64,000 bases of DNA, taken from NCBI GenBank assembly GCA_963921825.1, contig OY997594.1:1493001-1557000 (forward strand). The letters are read 5' to 3'. This document shows positions 46,687 to 58,542 of the stretch, one piece after another. The notes under the pieces were generated by a model. The model saw only the letters and a list, made by a program, of their open reading frames with translations, was not told the origin of the DNA and did no database searches. This DNA is from Erodium maritimum (Eukaryota > Streptophyta > Magnoliopsida > Geraniales > Geraniaceae). The position numbers and the translations under genes were made by a program. The stretch's first letter is position 1. Every line of letters begins with the position of its first letter.

Positions 46687-49600
46687 TCAAATTACCTTTC
46701 TGTTCCCTCCAAAAGCCCAAATCTGCAGAGAGAGAGAGAGTTAAGTGTTAACGCAGCTTCCCGAATCCAAAATTACATGGGATGTTTAGAACTCTGTTGC
46801 GAATCCAAAACGATAAATCCAAATCTAAAATAAAACTCGGGAAAAATTACAAAAAATAATGTTTCGAGGTATGTACTTTTTGCAAGTTGTAGCATTTTTC
46901 TTTGATAATTGCATCATCAAAAAAGTGCTACAAACTTGCCTTTTTGTTGTGTTTTGTGCAAATTTATTCCAAAACGACAATTTTACTCTTCAATAAATAA
47001 ATAAAAATCTAGAACTTCCATCTCTGAATTTTCTTCCCCTTTGTACGTCAAAGAAAAAGAAAATTAAAAGAGGTGAAAATGCTGGATTGTTTGGTTTTTA
47101 CTTTTAGATTTAAATTTTAAGGGGTAAAATCGTCATTTTGAAACAAATTTACAGTGTAACAAAGAGACAAGTTCAAGGCATTTTTTTTACAATTATCAAA
47201 GAAGAGGGCTACTACAACATACAAAAAGTTAATACCTTAGGGTAGTTTTTTGCAATTATCCCAAAAACCTACCTTGAGGTTTGTATCCCAACTTCCTGTA
47301 CATAGAGCACTTCCATCAGCTGACAAACCCAAACAGCTGACCCTGCCCTCATGCGAGTTCTTAAGGGATCCCAGCTTCAAAACCACCTGAAATAATAATA
47401 AAACAATCCTGATCAGCGTGCACTTGTAAATATGTCAAGGGTTTATTGCTAAAAACTACATCGTGTATTGTCCATGCTTTAAACTACATTCTGTAGCGAA
47501 AAACTATATGATGTATTTTCCACGTCCCTTATTTTAACGGAATATTCTATATTTTGTAAGTAAACGACAGTGGTAAAAAAGTAGTGTAGTTTAAAAGTGT
47601 GGACAATACATAATGTAGTTTTTCGGAAACAACAGGTTCTGATAACACTCTACATTTTGCAGTACATTTGTGAATGCATTCAATAGTTTTGTGGGCAATT
47701 CATAATGCATTCGATAGTTTGTGGGCGATTACATTTTTCTAACAAACGACGGCTGGCAATACTTTGTGCACCTTAAAACGTGGACAAAAGCTAAAATATT
47801 TTTTTGGCCGTGGACAATACTACAGGGTAGGTTTTGACAATTAACCCAAAAAACAAAGGACACGAGACGAGTGTGTATTAGTGAAGTTCGCCCCCCACCC
47901 CCACCCCAAAAACACAATAATCGAGATCGAAACAGTTGTAAAGCAATTGCTTATCCCCTTTAGAATTTCCAACATAACTAGAAATTTATCAATACTTAAT
48001 TTCTCAGAAAGACAGAACGAAACACCTCTACAACATGATGCAAGAACATACATACCTGAGCTAGTAATGTATCCCATACATAGCAGTCACCATTGGAATA
48101 GCCAGCAAAGAGAAGTCTTCCTGAGATGGAAAATGCAATGGAGATCACAGGTGAAACCTCCTTATCACCATGAGGCCTAGAGTATACTTGGAGTTGGTGC
48201 CCGGTCCTGATATCAAATAACCTGCAAGTTCCATCATCCGAACCAGTTCCAAATCTATTTCCATCAGGAAAAAACTTCACGGTGTTAACATCTCCCTCAT
48301 GGCCATGAAATGTGCGCACTGCTCGACTTGCAACACGTGTGTCCCACAATCGGGCAGTTGAATCACATGAGCCGGATACAAACATCCTCGAGTTTGATCC
48401 ATTTATTGAGACGCTGTAAAACAACATAAACAAAAGGTCAGATGTAATGGTAAGACAGATAAACAAAATAAAAAGGTAACTTCAATAACACCCCCACACT
48501 CTAAAGGTCAGTCGTTATTGGTAACACACTTGTCATCTTTCGTATTAATAAAAAACACCCCGATTTATGCAGAAAATGTGATGGTTTTATCAGGAACACG
48601 ATGTCGCCTTTCTCATTTATCAGAAAAAGTGACAATCTATTCCTGATAAAATTATCACCTTTTTTTGCATAAATCGGGGCAACAGTGTGTCAGTAATAGC
48701 AGAAGGTCAAAGTGGGTATGTAAATGTAGAATTCCCCCCCAAAAAAACATCTGAAATGGTCAAACTATCGAAGTCAAACAATTATATCAGCACTTGAGTA
48801 TAGCTTCAAGCCAATATCTAGAATTCCTTACTTACCTCAGAACATCAGCAGTGTGTCCAGATTGAAATTCTCCTCCAAACACAGAAGTCCTGAGGCCTGT
48901 AGTAATATCCCACATAACACACGTCTGATCACCAGAACCGGTAATTAGTTGAGTGTCCTCATCCGGAACATACTGACAGCAAGAAACGTATCCCTTGTGT
49001 CCATTAAGTGTTCTTGACACCGGTGTACTCCCATCCTTGCCGGAGGAAGAACTCAGGTTGTAGATGGAACAAGCACTATCGAAACCACCACAGGCAACTG
49101 ATCGACCGGTTGGAGAGAAAGCACAAGTCTTCATAAAAGCGCAAGGCAGCTTGATGGCATGAGTTTTTTGGCTTGTATGAGCATTCCACACTATCAACCG
49201 CCCATCTTGTGATGCACTCACAATTCGATTCTTTTCAGCAGCCCAATCCAAAGAATAAACCTGGAAACTTAAATTTAGCATAAACTTATATTGAAACTTG
49301 AAATCTAGAAGTGGCATGGATCTTACGTTGTTAGCAACTTCCCCCACCTTAGCCAAAAAAAAAACACTTCCTATAACTTAGTTCTTTTCAGCACTCAACC
49401 TCAAAATTGATATTTACATATCAGTGTGGTAAGGAATAAGGATACAAGAATATTAACTTACCACCAAGAGCCTACTGAATATCCACTAAGTAGTACTTAC
49501 TAAGACTTTGTATATCTCTTATGGTAAAACCAAGTATGCACACTACTGATATCGCCCCTGAATACTTGCAATGATGTTACAAAAGGTCAAAGAAATAACA

Positions 49601-51014
49601 AGTGAAATATTAAGCTATATGTCTAATTATTATGATCCTACTCTACTGTCACTTTCTTGGCCCAGAAGACGACAAAGCATAGTGTTCTATCATCAACGGG
49701 AGTTTAACTCATTACTTTGTATCTTCTGGGAGATACCGTTATTAACAAGTCTTTACTGACGTTTGATCCTCAAATACACGCCGTAAAGGTGGGGGTTATC
49801 GGTAACACATTGTCACCTTTCGTTATTCATCAAAAAATCACGGATTCCGTCCATTTTATTCCAAAAAAAAACACTGATAAATGAGAGGTGATAGTGTGTT
49901 CCAACTATCACCTATTCAGGGTGAATCCAGGGTTTTTGATTGATAACGAAAGACGATAGTGTGTGTTACTGATAACCCCTCACTTTTAGGGGGGTGTTTT
50001 TGAGAAACAAAGGTCGTCGAGGGGATGTAAACAACGTTTTCCCAATCTTCTACCATCAAAATTATCGTCAAAACAATAGCCAAGTTATTTCAGTCAAACT
50101 AAATTCTTATACAGGAACTCCAATCTACTTAATGAGTAAACATGACCAACAACCAACACACATTCTACACCCACAACCACTTCCCATTCAAAACATCAGA
50201 CAAATAAGGGTCTTTCACCCCCAAGATAAATAAGGTGAACAGATTTCTCTATCTCTAATCACGGATTCAGCACTAGAACTCATGACCGAGGACTGCAACA
50301 CATCCTTCCCCGATCAACTACATAGAATTCAATAACTTTTCAAGTAACTACAGAATTTCTCCAACTCAGTCCCCTACTCAATTTTCATTTGAAGCACAAC
50401 TTGCCAGACAATTACCAAACCATGCCCGATTCCAAAACAATGAAAGATTCAGCTAAAATCCATAATCTGATGAACTAACTAACAGCATTAATCAAAACCT
50501 TTTACCTTCCCGGTCAACTACATAGAATTCAAGAACTTTTCAAGTAATCACAGAAATTCTCCAACTAAGTCCCCTACTCAATTTCCATTTGAAGCACAAC
50601 TTGCCAGACAATTATCATTTTCAAAACAGAACAAAGCAACAAAAGATTCAGCAAAACACCATAATCTCTGATGAACTAACAGCATTAATCAAAACCTTTT
50701 ACCTTCCCAGTGTGGCCTTGAAGAGTCCTGCAACACACAAGATCGTTTGGCTCGAACGTGACCGGACTTCGCCCATGCGCCCGCCCGTAGCCGGCAACTG
50801 AAAAAATCAAAAATCAAAAATCAAATCCACCACACAACCAAACAGATCGGAGAAAACACCTAACAAAAATTTCCAGTTCCAGAAACAGAAAGAAGCAAAA
50901 TCACAGACCGTCCGTGTCCAGCTGCAGCGACCGCTTCTGCTTCAGCCGCTCCCTGAGAGCCTCGACGGTCTCGGCGGCCGCTACGTGGCGCTCCTTCAGC
51001 TCGACGACGGACAT
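46687..51014 (-). CDS. AGB1: Heterotrimeric G-protein beta subunit
   Basis: Canonical plant G-beta, which works as an obligate dimer with G-gamma at the plasma membrane in hormone, immunity and growth signalling. Exons: 50909-51014, 50703-50797, 48836-49260, 48056-48413, 47273-47386, 46687-46722; 1134 nt, 377 aa, exactly the usual plant length. The N-terminal coiled coil ([20 protein letters not shown]) binds gamma. Seven WD repeats follow, with blades such as [60 protein letters not shown] and [15 protein letters not shown]. The protein ends GGNRKVI. The start [10 protein letters not shown] is the family start. All five introns are intact at their borders; four of them are loaded with MITEs or duplications, which makes the gene much longer than its coding need. 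Confidence 0.97.
46850..47263. mobile_element. MITE of the GGGATAATTGCAAAAA family in the last AGB1 intron
   Basis: It runs from CGGGAAAAATTACAAAAAAT to TTTTTTGCAATTATCCC. The arms are complementary (TTTGATAATTGCATCATC region against ACAATTATCAAAGAAGAGGG). It fills nearly the whole 47273-to-46722 intron and its right end is only about 10 bp from exon 5. Confidence 0.7.
47438..47850. mobile_element. MITE of the TTTTTGACAATTAACCC family in AGB1 intron 4
   Basis: The left end GGGTTTATTGCTAAAAACTA and right end GTAGGTTTTGACAATTAACC match the termini of the intact copy at 61089-61408. Internal motifs TTGTGGGCAATTCATAATGC and ACATTTTTCTAACAAACG are also shared. It is diverged and somewhat longer than that copy. 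Confidence 0.6.
48470..48735. mobile_element. MITE of the GGTGACAGTGTGTT family in AGB1 intron 3
   Basis: The left end GGTAACTTCAATAACACCCC mirrors the right end GTGGGTATGTAAATGTAGAA only loosely, but the inner arms are clear: ACACTTGTCATCTTTCG... and CCCGATTTATGCAGAAAATG against TTTGCATAAATCGGGGCAAC. No coding content. Confidence 0.6.
49760..50045. mobile_element. MITE of the GGTGACAGTGTGTT family in AGB1 intron 2
   Basis: The arms are GTGGGGGTTATCGGTAACAC with CATTGTCACCTTTCGTTAT on the left and AACGAAAGACGATAGTGTG with TACTGATAACCCCTCAC on the right, a clear inverted pair. The right terminus ATGTAAACAACGTTTTCCC equals, inverted, the left terminus of the fragment at 61550. Confidence 0.65.
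50310..50630. repeat. Tandem duplication (offset about 198 bp) in AGB1 intron 2
   Basis: The block GTCAACTACATAGAATTCAA, then AACTTTTCAAGTAA, GTCCCCTACTCAATTT and TTTGAAGCACAACTTGCC occurs at about 50314-50425 and again at about 50511-50620. The downstream pieces CTGATGAACTAACAGCATTA and AATCAAAACCTTTTACCTTC are also doubled, the second just before the exon 2 donor. Exon 2 itself is single. Confidence 0.85.
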
Positions 51015-52881
51015 TTCCGACGAATCGAAGGAGTCTTAGCTCAGCTTGGCCTTGAGTCTGAACCTTAGCGTGTTTGGTCGCCGCGAGCAACTTCGGATTC
51101 GGTAAGAGATGGAGAGTGCGGCTAGAGTGACGCTCTGAAGAGGTGGTTCACCGGAGCAGGCCGTGTGAGGCGGAGAGATCGGCGGTGGTGTTGAAGTAGG
51201 TCACGGTGATCGTGATCCGTGACGATCGGAGAAGGTCACTGGGCGCGGAATGAAATCACAGAGAGAGACTGAGGGTCTACTGAGGAATGAGTATATGAGG
51301 ATGACCGTATTGACTCGACTGAACCCGACGTGGGTGCAGCGGATAAGTTGCCGCCACGTATGGTCCAGACCATTGACCATTGACCATTGTCAAATATTAT
51401 TTCATAGACCATGAATAGTTGCCAATGTAGATTAGAGACTATCCACAAGGGAGGTCGTTGAGCGTGGATTCGACGTCTTTTTGAGAAAAATGCTTAAAAT
51501 TTACGGTTTCGTCGATTCGATATTCATCTGAGTTTGTAAATATGTCGATCGTCTATTCAAATCGAAACCAGATTCTCCTATGAAGAATCGCCACTTGGTC
51601 TTAATAATATAAAAATAGTTTCAGCCCACTTTTTTCTACGAATCGGACCCATTTTTTATTTATTTTGCCACCCATTCGACTGGAATTAGACCTAACTGTT
51701 TCGACTCCATTATAAATAGCCTTATAGGTGATAAAACTCCAAAATGTCAATATTTTTGTAGTCTAAGGAGGATTTTATCTAACTGTCAAATTAAAATATG
51801 TGTTTCAGCCAACACAAACCAGTGGAATTAATACAACGTTATCCTTAACGCCACAGGAAAAGATAACATGGAGGTATCTTTTTATGGAAATCGTCCATTA
51901 AAAACATCAGTAAAACGCTACCGACTACTCCTACGTTTACAAAACGTGTATAGCAAGAGTATCTACAACGCCCAAAGCGATTCGTCCAAACGGTCGATTT
52001 CTACAGCTTCTCATACTCGTGTTCAAACGGTCAATTCGATTTTGTCATAGCGGTATTTGTCCAAACGATCATTCATTCAACTTTTCTCATAATGGTATTA
52101 GTTCAATCAATCAATTCGTTTTTTTCTCTCATAATAACTATACGTATGGATAAATATATAGGAACATATGACAAGTGACTAAGTACTACATGATCCAGAA
52201 TTAAACTGAGTGAGGCTATCCTTCAAAATTTATGGATTTCTTTTCTTTTACTTGCTATTTTTAATTTTAAAGGGAAATTCGTTATTTTAAAAAGTTTACA
52301 CAAACACAACAAAAACTTTATCATCAAATATCCTTTTTACCTTTTATTACAGTTGTCCCCAATTAATTAATCTTTTTTTACTATTGTCAATCTGGGCCAT
52401 TAGATCAAGTTGATCCAACACCCAATGTTTTTAAAGGAAATTCTTAGAAATAAAAATAAATTCAAAATTATGTTATTAAGCCATTAAAGATTTTTTATTT
52501 AAAAAACCAGGACCATTAGTTTGCACCCAACAATACAAGGTTTGATTTACTATATTTCCACACACATATATGATAAATATAAACAAAATAATATTTGAAA
52601 TAGGAATATCGACGTAAACCCAAACATTAACATTGCATATTACAACCTAGCACAAAACCAAGTTCTCCAATTCAAGGCACACATAAAACACAAGAAGAAA
52701 AATGTATGGAGTGTATATCAGAAGTACAAACTCTAGTTTGCAGCTCATTCGCTGTCTCGGGAAAGCCACTCGTCTGTCTAGAAACAAACTCTGCAACAAA
52801 AAACAAGCAGAACTTCCAACAACTCGATAAGCCAAAAACCAATCAAGATGATTAAACCGGGCGACATAATTTTTTCGATGA
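51015..52881. other. Spacer between the AGB1 start and the CAP1 stop
   Basis: Both genes run on the minus strand. The AGB1 promoter and 5' UTR lie just above 51014 and the CAP1 3' UTR just below 52882. A stretch at about 52240-52350 (AAGGGAAATTCGTTATTTTA, ACAACAAAAACTTTATC) looks like a worn piece of the GGGATAATTGCAAAAA MITE family. Short open frames are not conserved-looking. No gene is supported. Confidence 0.55.
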
Positions 52882-55800
52882 TTATCCTCCAGAGTGGGAG
52901 ACTGGAGTGGTCACAAAACGACCATCCTCAAAGGCATGCACAAACTGTTGAGGCAGTGAATGCTCCGCCTGCATCGAAAAGATATTGAGTAAATCATGAG
53001 TATTGAATCGTTTCTTCAAACAATTTTAGTAGACAAGCATCTTTACGTTCAGCGCTTGATTACTGTAAATAAATGTAGACCGAGTATACTAACAATTAAT
53101 TAAAGGGTGGCGACCATGCGAGGCTCTTGTCATCAGTCTCACCATTCACTACCAACAGCTAAACTATGACCTATACTGTGGTTTGGTTATACAGTTGTGA
53201 AGAACCATGCCTATTCTCCCGTTACTCTCGACCCAGCTGTAACTAAGATGGGGAAATTTTGATAAAGCCCATTTAAACAAACAAAACATCTCTAGATAGC
53301 TATGTCCGTGTTTATGGGCATGTCACCCGCCCGTGCAGATTGGTATTTTTTTGGATTTGCGGGTGGATCAAAACTCGTTGTGGGCTAGTTGTGAAACAAA
53401 ACTTGTAGTGGACTTGTTGTGTAAGGATCACCCAGTTTAATACGCATGGATGTTGAATGGTATCGGGTTGGGCAGGTCAGCACGAGGATCAGATATTGCG
53501 GATTTTTTTAACACCCCTTCCTAAGTTACTAGAGAAAAATACACCATATTTTCAGCTGGTTATCAAAGCATGGGAATTTATTGGATTCTCTGACTCCAAG
53601 AATAGAGAAATCAACAGAAAGAATCTTCGGAAGAGTACAAACAGCACTTAACACTCACTCAAACAGACAATCTTCAGAGCACGGAGAATAATAAAGCACG
53701 GCTATAGAAACATACCCAATCACCATCTGAGCCGTCACTTGGGACCAATACATTGATTTCACTAGATTTGGCCGTTGTTATGGATGCACTCAAAGAATCT
53801 TTACTCAGATATATTTGGCAGCCTCCTGTATTGTCCACCGAAACTGTTGGAGCTGACCCCTAGAATATCCAAAGAAAACAAGAGGATGAAGATCACTCAT
53901 ATAACACTACCATCTCTTCACCTACAACTTCATAATAATTCAGACAACTCCAAAACTATGTCAAAGTGAATAGAGATTGAGAAGGTAACAACTTATATCC
54001 CGCTAACACTCCTTTCTCCTACAACTTTTTATAGTGGGGATTAAGTAAATTCGACGTCATATCAGTAAAATTGTCAAATGTTTCGATTAATAAAAGTACC
54101 TGACATTGCACCTCGACTCCATTGCAGTTTACGATCTCGCATGCCGCCACAACATCCTGAGTTTCAGGTGTATAGCGTGAATGAATTAATGTCAAACATG
54201 TATATCGTCCATCAATGAAAAAATTTCTTCATCCCCAAATCTTATACTAACCTTAAAGACAACACCCATCTTTCTGCAGTTGTCAACTGTTATGTTGTTA
54301 ACTTTCCCTGCAAATAGTCAAACTTATAAGTAACTGAAGGGATTTTAGATTGATACTAAACAATAGCACACAGCCAAGAGTGGCAGAAATAAATTTGGTA
54401 AAGATGATCGGATTTACCCTTAATCTGCAGAACAGAATCCTTGCATCCAAAAACATAAACAGTCTGCTTCGAATCACAGTTGTCAATAACTAAGTTCTTC
54501 TGCCCAACTTGATTCTCGACAACCCACCTACAAAGGATACAACAGAGTGCAATAAAAAATATCAAATACTGACATTAACCCCATAAGTAGATCAACAGCG
54601 AAAGACATTCACACTCACTTCCTGCCCATTTGAAGCTCTAGCTTTGGGGGTCCTGTTTTAGAGGAAGAAGGTGCAACAGTACGATTTCCCTTTTCAGCGG
54701 TACCAACAACACCACTTCTATCTGCACGATTCTTCGTCTTCATGTCATCTGTGACCTTTCTCAGACCTAGAAAACAATAGTACTCAGTCATCGTTGCCCA
54801 ATATACCATTCAATAAAAAAGGTGATGCAGTTAAGCAGTACCAGCAGTCACTGGTTTTGAACTAATATCTTGGAAAACAGCAGCCATTCCTTCCTTTGGC
54901 CGTGATGATGGAGCCTTGGGAGATTCGGAACTGAAGAGAGAGGCAGGTGGAGGTCGAGGTGGCGGAGGTGCTCCTGGTGCAGAAGCACTTTTTGCAGGAG
55001 CTTTTGATGGTGCAGATGTGACGGGTTTTCCCGTAGAACTCCATGTTGGCCCCAAGGGATGGTAACTCTTAACGTAATCTCTCAAACCAGGTAAATAGAG
55101 TTCCTTCATAGCTTTTGCCCACTCAACATGATTAGGGTCTTTGTTTCTGTACGCTACAAGAACCTGGACGGTAAACGAACAATGTTAGGAACAAGAACCA
55201 TGATTGTCAAATGTAAGTAAGGGCCATGGTTTATTCTAATAAGGCACTTCGATGGTATCAATCATAAGAGAATGAAGCCAGTACAAATATCATTGAATTA
55301 ATAAGTGTAAAAACCTAACAAACATATTAATAATTTTAGTAACATGTCATATTAAACAATTCCAAAATAAAACACTAAATTAGTTTAGATGTATTTTTTC
55401 AAGTTCAATTCCCCCACATTTCCTTAACCTTTGAACACTTCACTACAATATGGCAAATACAGAAGTACCTTGTTGTTGTAAAATTCAGCCATTTGCCAAC
55501 TTTCTTCCACATGGGCAATTGGCATGCTCATACCTTGAAGAAGAAAAGGGCATTGTAAGAAGATATGACACAGTCTATTTATACTATTAGCATATAAAAT
55601 TACAAATAATGAATTATATTTTCTTACCACAATCTTTGCCTGTATATGCAATCCATGCTAAAGCACTGAGACTGTCAGCAGCAGATTTCAAGTGATTAAA
55701 GAAATCAGATCGTTTTCCCTCTGACAGTGCATGTGCTTTCATGATCACTTCATTTAATGGCTTGAGAAATTCAGCCAAGCCAGTTTGGTCAGGTTTCTGC

Positions 55801-57055
55801 ACAAGAACACCGAATAGGATTCAACACCATATCGATTGAATTCACAAGAAACAAAACAGGCATAGGATACTAATGAATCACGCTTCTAACAGGTTCCACA
55901 TTGCATCTAGAACCTAATCTACATGTACTTCATCATGTCTAATGAGTTCCCTCTGAAATTCACAGTACTGGCAGCTAAAACGAACAGAAGACTGCACCAT
56001 AACTGATGCAAGATTTTCAAAATTATGATAGGTAGGCTGTCTAAAATTTGTATATATACGCAGATCACTACACGAACTGGCCACTGTCAATGGGATCAAT
56101 AAACATTTTGCTTTCCATATAGTGGTACCAACAGCACAAATAGAAGTTTCGTATTGATACATCAATCACCAATATACTTCCGAACTGAAATTCCATCAGA
56201 TCTTATCCGAACTTAGGAAATCTACACATCAATACTACAAACAGGCAGCATTGCAATAAGCTTCGTCCAATCTATACAAATCGCTCATACACAACATGCA
56301 TTGATCAATTAACATAAAAAAACACAATCAAGTCCCCAGCTCACATTTCCATAAGCAATCAACTGACAAAACAAAACCTCCCTCGCTCACTGATTACCAC
56401 TCACATCACACTTGTACTGATGAACTTTAAGTAAGTTTTGAATTGATACATCATTCACCAATATACTTCCAAAATGAAATTCCATCAGATCCTACCTAAA
56501 CTTCGAAAATCTACACATCAACACTACAACACAGACAGCATTGCAATCAGCTCCATTCAATCGACACAAATCGCTCTTACACACAACATGCATTGATCAA
56601 TTAACACCAAAAACCACACAATCAAGTCCGCAACTCACATTTCCACAAGCAAACAAATCTCATTTACTGATTACCACTCACACCACACTCATACCGACGA
56701 ACTTCACGACCTCGAGCTCAAATCCGAAACAAAACAGCATCAGAAAACAATAAACTCAACCTACCTTCGTCTGCTTGACCTGGACCAGAAGATCCCTCTG
56801 CGCCTCAAAAGCCTCTTTCAGAACCTTACTCGCATCCAGAACCTGTCCGCCGATCTTCTCCGCCGCACTCAAAACCCTACCCAAATACTCCGCCGTCAAA
56901 TCGTCGAACGCCTTAATCGCCGGATCCGCCGCCGCCGCCGCCAAGCCATCGTCTCCTCCGCTTCCCACGGCGGATCCCTCGGCCTCAAACTTCGCCGAAA
57001 CCGACTCCAGCCGCTCCACCGCCGCCTCAAGCCGTCGAATCAGCTCGCCGTTCAT
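52882..57055 (-). CDS. CAP1: Adenylyl cyclase-associated protein (actin-recycling CAP/SRV2)
   Basis: Recharges ADP-actin monomers with ATP and helps cofilin disassemble filaments; needed for root hair and pollen tube growth. Exons: 56765-57055, 55628-55796, 55469-55533, 54842-55163, 54619-54766, 54418-54527, 54252-54307, 54100-54156, 53716-53859, 52882-52968; 1449 nt, 482 aa (Arabidopsis CAP1 about 476). Order of parts: N-terminal oligomerising motif (ELIRRLEAAVERLESV), helical folded domain with SALAWIAYTGKDCG, a proline-rich hinge (APPPPRPPP) with a WH2-like region, and the C-terminal beta-helix (CARP) starting about WVVENQVGQKNLVIDNC. The end FEDGRFVTTPVSHSGG is typical. MNGELIRRLE is chosen as start because it aligns with the family; an in-frame ATG 11 codons upstream (57088) is an alternative. 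Intron 1 contains a duplicated block. Confidence 0.96.
56150..56650. repeat. Tandem duplication (offset about 286 bp) in CAP1 intron 1
   Basis: The block ATTGATACATCAATCACCAA to ATCAAGTCCCCAGCTCACAT (56153-56345) is repeated with about 10 per cent changes at 56439-56645. Shared anchors include CAACATGCATTGATCAATTA and TTGAAATTCCATCAGATC-like sequence. The right copy ends about 115 bp from exon 1. Confidence 0.88.
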
Positions 57056-57949
57056 CGCCGCACACGGTGTCGCCGGAGCGAGATCCACAAATCTGAAGAG
57101 TATCGGATTCGTCTAAAGGCTTCAATCTCTGGGTTTTGTGGTTGGTGCTTCTCTCTTTGTATATCTGAAATGAAGGTCCAATTTTTGTGGGTTACTTTTT
57201 TTAATTTTTTTTTTCTCTCTTTTGGACGCCGAAAGGCTTTAGAAGAGAAAAAAACAAAAAATAATTAATTAATCTGGATTTAGCGCGGGTTTGGGTTGAT
57301 CAAGCTCGGCGGAGTGACACGTGTCGGGCGGAGAGAGGATCTTATGCGTAGTGGTGTGGAGGTGAAGCACCTGATACTAATGAGTTGTCATGAAGAAAAG
57401 TAGAAAACTATAGAGTGTGGAAGGGTGCACCGTACCTGAGTGTGTCTTACGTTATGGATGACAAAATAATCAAAATGTGTATGGTCAAGATCATGTTGGG
57501 TTGAACAATTTGAAGGATTAGGATGAGATTCAATTGAGTGTTTTTTTTTGGTATACAAATTAATGGTAAACATGTCTTTTATTCATATTTGTTATAATTT
57601 CGTCAACTTAATTGTTTTGTCAATTTCGTAAAAACTACCCTTCTATTATCGGGTCTTTATAAAAACTAACGATAAAAGGATCTCTAGTCATTAATCTTGT
57701 TGTTGGCTGAAAAGATGAGACCGAAAGGAAATGAAAAAATAAGAGTTTTTTCTTCACTTTTTGTATCACGAGGCTGAACGGACGTTGAAGAGGCTGGTCG
57801 TCTATGAGTTGATTGTCAGTTGGCTCCTCTGGTCTTAGTTGTCATTTTTGTAATAGACCGGAGCTCAATAATCCTCGTCGTCGGTCTCCGCGTCAGTTTT
57901 GAATCAGAAGAGTATGACGAAAAACTTTTGTGCCCTTCTGAATTGGTAA
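57056..57949. promoter_or_regulatory. CAP1 upstream region
   Basis: It carries the CAP1 5' UTR and promoter, with CT-rich runs at about 57120-57230. Nothing else was identified in these 900 bases. Confidence 0.4.
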
Positions 57950-58285
57950 CTCATCTTTAGCAATCCAAAGTTTTACAACGTTCAATAAGAGTCCTTACGT
58001 TTTGTTAACACACCTTTGATACCCCTTATAAATTGGTCATATATCATTTAATACCCTTACGTTTTGTTAACACACCTTTAATACCCCTTATAAATTGGTC
58101 ATATATCATTTAATACCCCTCATGTATTGGTAACAGAACAATAAAATGCCTTATGAATTGGTCACTGATCATCAAAATGGCGTAAACTTAACCAAAATTT
58201 TGTCCATTGTGTTACCAATACATAAGGGGTACTAAATGAGTGTTACCAATACAAAAGGGCTACTAAAGGTAGTTAACCCTTCTTC
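57950..58285. repeat. MITE-like element with internal direct repeats
   Basis: Two direct copies of a unit with CCTTACGTTTTGTTAACACA and CTTATAAATTGGTCATATAT lie on the left. The right side has inverted relatives (TTACCAATACATAAGGGGTA). It is related to 13255-13515 and to the 28712-29026 Mutator-like MITE through TATTGGTCAC and CTTATGAATTGGTCAC motifs. The right end reads GGTAGTTAACCC; the left end is not sharp. Confidence 0.6.
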
Positions 58286-58542
58286 CAATTATGGAACGCT
58301 TTAACACTCATCAGACTGATAATATACTTAAAAGATTCAAAAATATATAATAGCATATTTACATTGTTAGGTAATTGTTTTTCAATGCCACAATGTATAA
58401 TTTCAAAAGGTATCTGACCAAATTGCAGTACAATTATGCACAATCAAGACCTGTAATTTCTTTCTCCGCGTGCCGATCCAAACCCTATTCTACAAGGTAA
58501 CCTGACCTCATTTCGCCGTCGCTCTTAAAGAAGCAACGATGA

